In this document: positions 6,902 through 11,261 of the stretch, piece by piece
Position numbering within the stretch: the stretch's first letter is position 1
Layout: every line of letters starts with the position of its first letter
Notes under the pieces: model-generated
What the model was told of the DNA's origin: nothing
Seen by the model: only the letters and a program-made list of their open reading frames with translations
Database searches by the model: none
Made by a program: the position numbers and the translations under genes
Source: Pseudomonadota bacterium
Lineage (GTDB): Bacteria; SAR324; XYD2-FULL-50-16; JAHJRI01
NCBI GenBank assembly: GCA_022360105.1
Contig: JAKSDL010000267.1
Span: 1 to 11,261 of the forward strand
Length of the DNA stretch: 11,261 nt
Direction: 5' to 3'

Positions 6902-9900
6902 CTACTTTACTTCAATGTCTGAACTGACTGATTTGGCGTGAACATCAGGATCATACATCGATTTTGCTAAAACAGGCGGAACAAGATATTTCCCTTTGTT
7001 CGTGGCTTTGATACGGTATTTAACTGTATCAAGATCCGAATCCATGGATGTGAACGCCAGAACCCTGTCTTCCCTGGCATCGAGATTATCAAGACTCGAA
7101 TCGCGATCCAGCGAATCAAGTACAACCTCAAATCCACCAGGCAGTAAATCAACAATCACAATGTTGTAATGGGTGTCGTTGGAAAGTGATCTGAATTTAA
7201 GCGTAACATTCACTTCCTCACCCTGGTTCACTTCTTGAACTACTTCTCCGTCCAAATTGGTAAATTCCCTGGTGACTTCGATTTTCTGTTTTTCAGGTTT
7301 CTGGGCTGCAGCTTTGTCAAATCCGGACTGAACAGCAGAGTAAAAGAGCATTTGGTCGCTCTTGTTGTCGATGGAAAGCTTCTCTGCAAGCTCACTGAAA
7401 TTACTGTTAGAGAATAGGCCACCCTCTAGTTTCAGAGGATTGTTCAAGCCGGAGGCATTGCTTTCTACCAGGGCTACATCCACTGGATTTGGTGCACCTG
7501 AAAGTTGAGCATAGGCATCAAATGCCAGAATCGAATAAGCGGACGAAATAGAATTGTACCTTCCCTTCAACAGGGGATTGACAAGATCCAAAATGACTGC
7601 TTCATCCAGCTCCTTGACCATGTCCGGGAAATGCCTTGATATCAGATAAAGATAGGTGGCATCCCTGATCAAACGATCATACAGGTATTCATGATAGTTA
7701 ATGCTGACTTCAGCACTTCTCTTAAATGACTCTGCAAATTCTCCCGCTTTGTCATCCATCCTCAAAAGGCTGTAGGAAGCAGCCAGGAATAGTGTGGTCA
7801 ATTCGCTGCTTTGCTCTTTCTGGTAGTAGGTATCTAACCACTTTTTTAGCGATGCTAACGCTTTGGTTGTTATTTGCGAATTGCGGGTCAAGATATAGAT
7901 AGCATAAGCCTTCACGCGGGCATCATGCAGATTTTCCGGTTCTCTTTTGCTGTAGCTATCCAGATAGCGTAACCCTTTTTGGAATAGATCGCGTGGAATG
8001 CCAATATTTCTCTCTCTGGCTTCTGTGAGAAAATGCATGGAGTACACGGTATGGAAAACCGAAACTGATCCCGTATTATCCCAGACTGAAATGCCACCAC
8101 GATGATTCTGGCGATTCCTCAACAATTGAATGGTGATATCCAATTGCTCTTTGGTATCAAGCGAAGTAATTCCGAATTCAGGTCTATCTCGCAGGACCAG
8201 TAATGGCAGACTTTTGGAAACTATCTGCTCTGTACAGCCGTAAGGATAAGACTTTAGATATTTTAAAAGCCCACCTGACAGACCAAGTGGAACAAATGAG
8301 ACGCCGACTTCATTGGTACGGAATTCCTTGAACATCGGACGTTTCACATCGATCTCGCCCTTTGCACCTGCTTTCAGATAGCCAGCCTTGACAGCCGTTA
8401 TGTAGGGAGTAGCAGGGCGCACGCTGGCAGTGGTTGTGCGTTTGATGCTTTTGTTACCATGACTGGCGATAAAGCGAAACTCTGCATTGCCCAGCTTTTC
8501 AGTAGCCTTTAGATCAAAAGTTACCGATTTTTCGCTATTTTCGCTGATCTGGACTTTTTGCTGTGATGATCCGATGACAGTGACGTTGGAAGTGGTCTCC
8601 AGACTTACCTGAACGTCGGCATCTGCTCCGGAACCCTTCACGTTGTTGGAAACACCAACAGACACCTTGAATGTATCGGAAGGTGATACAAAGGTAGGTA
8701 CATTGGGGCTTAAGACAAAAGGCCCACGCACAAAAACACTGTCCGAAACAGCATCCATTGCACTCGCTGAGACAGAGACGGCCAGGATACGCATTGTTCC
8801 ATTGAAGTAATCCGGTATAGTATAATCCAATGTTCTTTCCCGGGAGCTGGAATCCAGGATTCCTGACCAGAAAACAACCGCCTTGTCACGCTTACGTTTG
8901 AATGGATTAAGGTTTTTGCCAAGCAAAGCTGAGGCACCACCACCCGGTTCCATAAGCTTTCTTTTCACAACAGAGTATTCCGGCAAAATCAGATCCAAAA
9001 TCTGTCTGGTGGACACTTCCAGGGCTTTTTTCTTAAAGAAATGATTCAACGGATCAGGATTTTGATACCTGGCAACCTGCAGAATACCTTCATCCACTCC
9101 GAAAAGTAATATTTTTCCTTGGTGGCGGGTTTTGTACTTAATCGGCAGTGTTTTGCCTGGTTCTATCAAGCCCGGGATCTTCAGAGAGATATCGTTGACT
9201 CGATTTGCCTTGCTGATGGAAAAAGGTGCTACCCCGGTAGACATAGGACTCATAAAGATTTCAGAAGAATCAGCCGCACGGGTAAACGTCACATTAACAT
9301 AAGCATTTCCTTCCAAACCTTGTGGAATACCAATGCTTTGCACTGTATTGGTGCTGCCGGTTCTAAACCATTTATGGGCGTATACCTTATCCCGTTCAAT
9401 AGTTATTAGTCCGGAACCGGTATAAGGAGCTCGAATGCTGATGCGAATCTGTTCGTTAGGGTTGAAGTCTTCTTTATTGAGCTTAATCTGCAGTTCGGCA
9501 TTCTTCTCCATATCGTGAGCGATGTTGGTGGACCCCATCACTGAAAAACGAACCTTGTTCAACTCAACATCCTGGTTGTCCCTCAGCACTAACAGGTAAT
9601 CACCCGGCTTTTTGGTCGGCAGGGGATACTTTGTGCCTTTAGCTGCTATGGCAAAGTCAGACCGACTTACAGGATATTCTTTTTCTATACTTTCATATTT
9701 ATAGGTTCCGTTATCTTGCTTCACCAGGGTTGAAACCCTCTTCAATTCGATCAGTTCCAGGAAAAGGTCTTTTGTTTCGACCTTTTCAAGATCGGAATTG
9801 ATACTGATGAAATCAACTGCCAATTTGGCGTTTTTGGAAATATATCCCAATGCACCTTCCGCCTTGTAACCAACCAGGTAGTTAAGCGGAGAAACCAAAA

Positions 9901-11261
9901 CAGAAGAGGAAGCGGAAACAGAACGTCCGCCCTCAGCTTCAAAACCCCGGCTGAAAAATCTTAATAGATAAGTAGCTCTTTCATATTTTTCCAGCTCCAG
10001 ATCAAAGGTGGCATGACCGTTTTCGTCGCTGACCTGCTCTGTTAACACCTGTGAGTAGGAATCTTTAGATCGAAGAGGATCATAAAAAGTGTACTCCCTG
10101 TATTGACGGAAAGAAGGGTAGGATGGTCTGAGAATAATCTCCCCTGTGATTCGTCTGTCCTGGGCTGGTGTACCAAACAGATTTTGCAGATTGACCAGTC
10201 CTTTTAGATTTTCCGGGGAGATCCAGCCGGTATTTGTTGGTACTGAAAACTTGGCAGTGATCTTCATTCGATCCGGCATGAATTCTTCCACTTTGACGGT
10301 TCGACTGCCCAGTTTGCTTTTGATACGACCGTCTTCTCTTAACAGGTATAGAGATACTGTGTAGGTACCTGTTTTAGAGGTTTCCTGCGTGGCAAATTTA
10401 TACTCTTCAAAACCCAGACTTGAGAGCTTGATTTTGGTGTTTTTAACTCTCAAACCCCTGGGATCTGTGACAATGACTTCCAGAGGAATTCCTTTGAGAC
10501 TGCGACTCCACACCGGCGCCTTTACAATCATTCCGATACTAATTTCTTCTCCAGGTCGGTATAGGCCTCTATCGGAGAATAGATAAGCATTGAGCTTTTT
10601 CTCCCGATAGCGTGTATAAACCCCACCGGTATCAAATTGTGAGAAATCAACCTCGCTGAGATGGCTTTTTATTGGGATAAAGGAAAAGTCGCTTTGTTTT
10701 GTTGCCAGAAATGCGATTGGATCTTTTTCATAACGAAAATCCTTGAGATTTGGAAAGGATGCCTTTCCTCCGCTATCGGTGTATTGAGTCAAAACAGACA
10801 TTCCATTTTTACCGATAACGGATACTTTACAGTTGGCAACAGGACGACCGGTTTTGATTGATTGCACAAAGACATTTGTGGATCGATCCACAGACGTTTT
10901 TACAATCATCCCCAGGTCAGTGACCATTACCAGCCGCTTATCAGCTCTGCCAAATGGTCTTTTTCGATTTTGATTCCAACCTTGAACCTCAAACAGAAAA
11001 ATACCACGGGGTTGATCAATATTCCGCATGTATTTTGAGAAATCAAAAGAGGTATATTGCGTCTTCCCCCTTCCTGCGAATGGTAAGGACTGATATTCGG
11101 TGAAGATTTCAGTCAGGTTTTTCTTGTCAAAATTCCAATTGCGGAATTCCACATTGGTAAGATTGCCATAGGTCTGTGAAATCAAATGGGCCAGCTGACC
11201 GGGCAGCAATCTGCCTGCTGTAAGCCTGATATCCTGCATCTCCCTGGCTGCTATCGATATC
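6902..11261 (-). CDS. yfhM: Bacterial alpha-2-macroglobulin with thioester, 5' end outside the window
   Basis: A large periplasmic protease-trapping protein. A protease cleaves its bait segment; the protein then closes around the enzyme and can bind it covalently through an internal Cys-Gln thioester. The frame is open to the right edge, so the N-terminus is missing. Counting from the internal Met at 11237-11239 (1445 aa): RLVMVTDLGMIVKTS near 102-116 and SDRGLYRPGEEISIG (222-236) mark the macroglobulin MG3/A2M_N region. LLFGVDEGILQVARY lies further on. A Gly- and Lys/Arg-rich stretch around 750-785 is the likely bait. FWSGILDSSSRERTL then opens the central A2M domain. YPYGCTEQ carries the thioester with Cys1002 and Gln1005, followed by the helical TED domain. 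The chain ends MYDPDVHAKSVSSDIEVK, like YfhM. E. coli YfhM has about 1653 residues with its thioester Cys near 1187, so roughly 190-210 residues, including the signal peptide, should lie beyond the window. Its partner pbpC follows after 132 bp. Confidence 0.93.
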   Translation of the reverse strand, partial: ISIAAREMQDIRLTAGRLLPGQLAHLISQTYGNLTNVEFRNWNFDKKNLTEIFTEYQSLPFAGRGKTQYTSFDFSKYMRNIDQPRGIFLFEVQGWNQNRKRPFGRADKRLVMVTDLGMIVKTSVDRSTNVFVQSIKTGRPVANCKVSVIGKNGMSVLTQYTDSGGKASFPNLKDFRYEKDPIAFLATKQSDFSFIPIKSHLSEVDFSQFDTGGVYTRYREKKLNAYLFSDRGLYRPGEEISIGMIVKAPVWSRSLKGIPLEVIVTDPRGLRVKNTKIKLSSLGFEEYKFATQETSKTGTYTVSLYLLREDGRIKSKLGSRTVKVEEFMPDRMKITAKFSVPTNTGWISPENLKGLVNLQNLFGTPAQDRRITGEIILRPSYPSFRQYREYTFYDPLRSKDSYSQVLTEQVSDENGHATFDLELEKYERATYLLRFFSRGFEAEGGRSVSASSSVLVSPLNYLVGYKAEGALGYISKNAKLAVDFISINSDLEKVETKDLFLELIELKRVSTLVKQDNGTYKYESIEKEYPVSRSDFAIAAKGTKYPLPTKKPGDYLLVLRDNQDVELNKVRFSVMGSTNIAHDMEKNAELQIKLNKEDFNPNEQIRISIRAPYTGSGLITIERDKVYAHKWFRTGSTNTVQSIGIPQGLEGNAYVNVTFTRAADSSEIFMSPMSTGVAPFSISKANRVNDISLKIPGLIEPGKTLPIKYKTRHQGKILLFGVDEGILQVARYQNPDPLNHFFKKKALEVSTRQILDLILPEYSVVKRKLMEPGGGASALLGKNLNPFKRKRDKAVVFWSGILDSSSRERTLDYTIPDYFNGTMRILAVSVSASAMDAVSDSVFVRGPFVLSPNVPTFVSPSDTFKVSVGVSNNVKGSGADADVQVSLETTSNVTVIGSSQQKVQISENSEKSVTFDLKATEKLGNAEFRFIASHGNKSIKRTTTASVRPATPYITAVKAGYLKAGAKGEIDVKRPMFKEFRTNEVGVSFVPLGLSGGLLKYLKSYPYGCTEQIVSKSLPLLVLRDRPEFGITSLDTKEQLDITIQLLRNRQNHRGGISVWDNTGSVSVFHTVYSMHFLTEARERNIGIPRDLFQKGLRYLDSYSKREPENLHDARVKAYAIYILTRNSQITTKALASLKKWLDTYYQKEQSSELTTLFLAASYSLLRMDDKAGEFAESFKRSAEVSINYHEYLYDRLIRDATYLYLISRHFPDMVKELDEAVILDLVNPLLKGRYNSISSAYSILAFDAYAQLSGAPNPVDVALVESNASGLNNPLKLEGGLFSNSNFSELAEKLSIDNKSDQMLFYSAVQSGFDKAAAQKPEKQKIEVTREFTNLDGEVVQEVNQGEEVNVTLKFRSLSNDTHYNIVIVDLLPGGFEVVLDSLDRDSSLDNLDAREDRVLAFTSMDSDLDTVKYRIKATNKGKYLVPPVLAKSMYDPDVHAKSVSSDIEVK

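Overview
The window looks like chromosomal DNA of a Gram-negative, double-membraned environmental bacterium. The evidence is a periplasmic alpha-2-macroglobulin-like protein paired with penicillin-binding protein 1C, a lipoprotein-type signal with Asp at +2 on a 7-transmembrane sensor kinase, and moderate, slightly AT-leaning composition. The kinase core resembles versions I associate with Deltaproteobacteria/Desulfobacterota and similar lineages. The repeats at the left end and between two genes are also a style I associate with large environmental genomes. I cannot name a genus, and the phylum is only a guess.

Layout. Positions 1-515 hold no convincing gene. The first 220 bases are two copies of a 110-bp tandem repeat ending in a CTCTGTG-rich module; the rest is AT-rich leader. 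A plus-strand gene (516-3023) encodes a 7TMR-DISM sensor histidine kinase: lipobox, extracytoplasmic jelly-roll-like domain, seven membrane helices, PAS, HisKA and HATPase_c. It meets a minus-strand gene (3063-4289) tail to tail; that gene encodes an Eis-type GNAT acetyltransferase with a C-terminal SCP2-like domain. Upstream of it on the same strand lie pbpC (4442-6769, bifunctional PBP1C) and a large thioester-containing bacterial alpha-2-macroglobulin (6902 to beyond the right edge, 5' end missing). The 132-bp gap between these last two holds a striking inverted pair of 7-bp tandem arrays.

How the genes may work together. Alpha-2-macroglobulin and PBP1C are a recurrent bacterial gene pair (yfhM-pbpC in Escherichia coli). 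The accepted idea is that the macroglobulin traps proteases that get past the outer membrane while PBP1C repairs peptidoglycan. The thioester CxEQ and both PBP active sites are intact, so the pair looks functional. The acetyltransferase and the sensor kinase have no evident link to the pair; the kinase has no response regulator within the window.

I see no convincing undescribed system. The most unusual items are non-coding: the 110-bp tandem repeat and the inverted heptad arrays. Next come the predicted lipidation of the 7TM kinase and the substituted glycine in the acetyl-CoA loop of the acetyltransferase.
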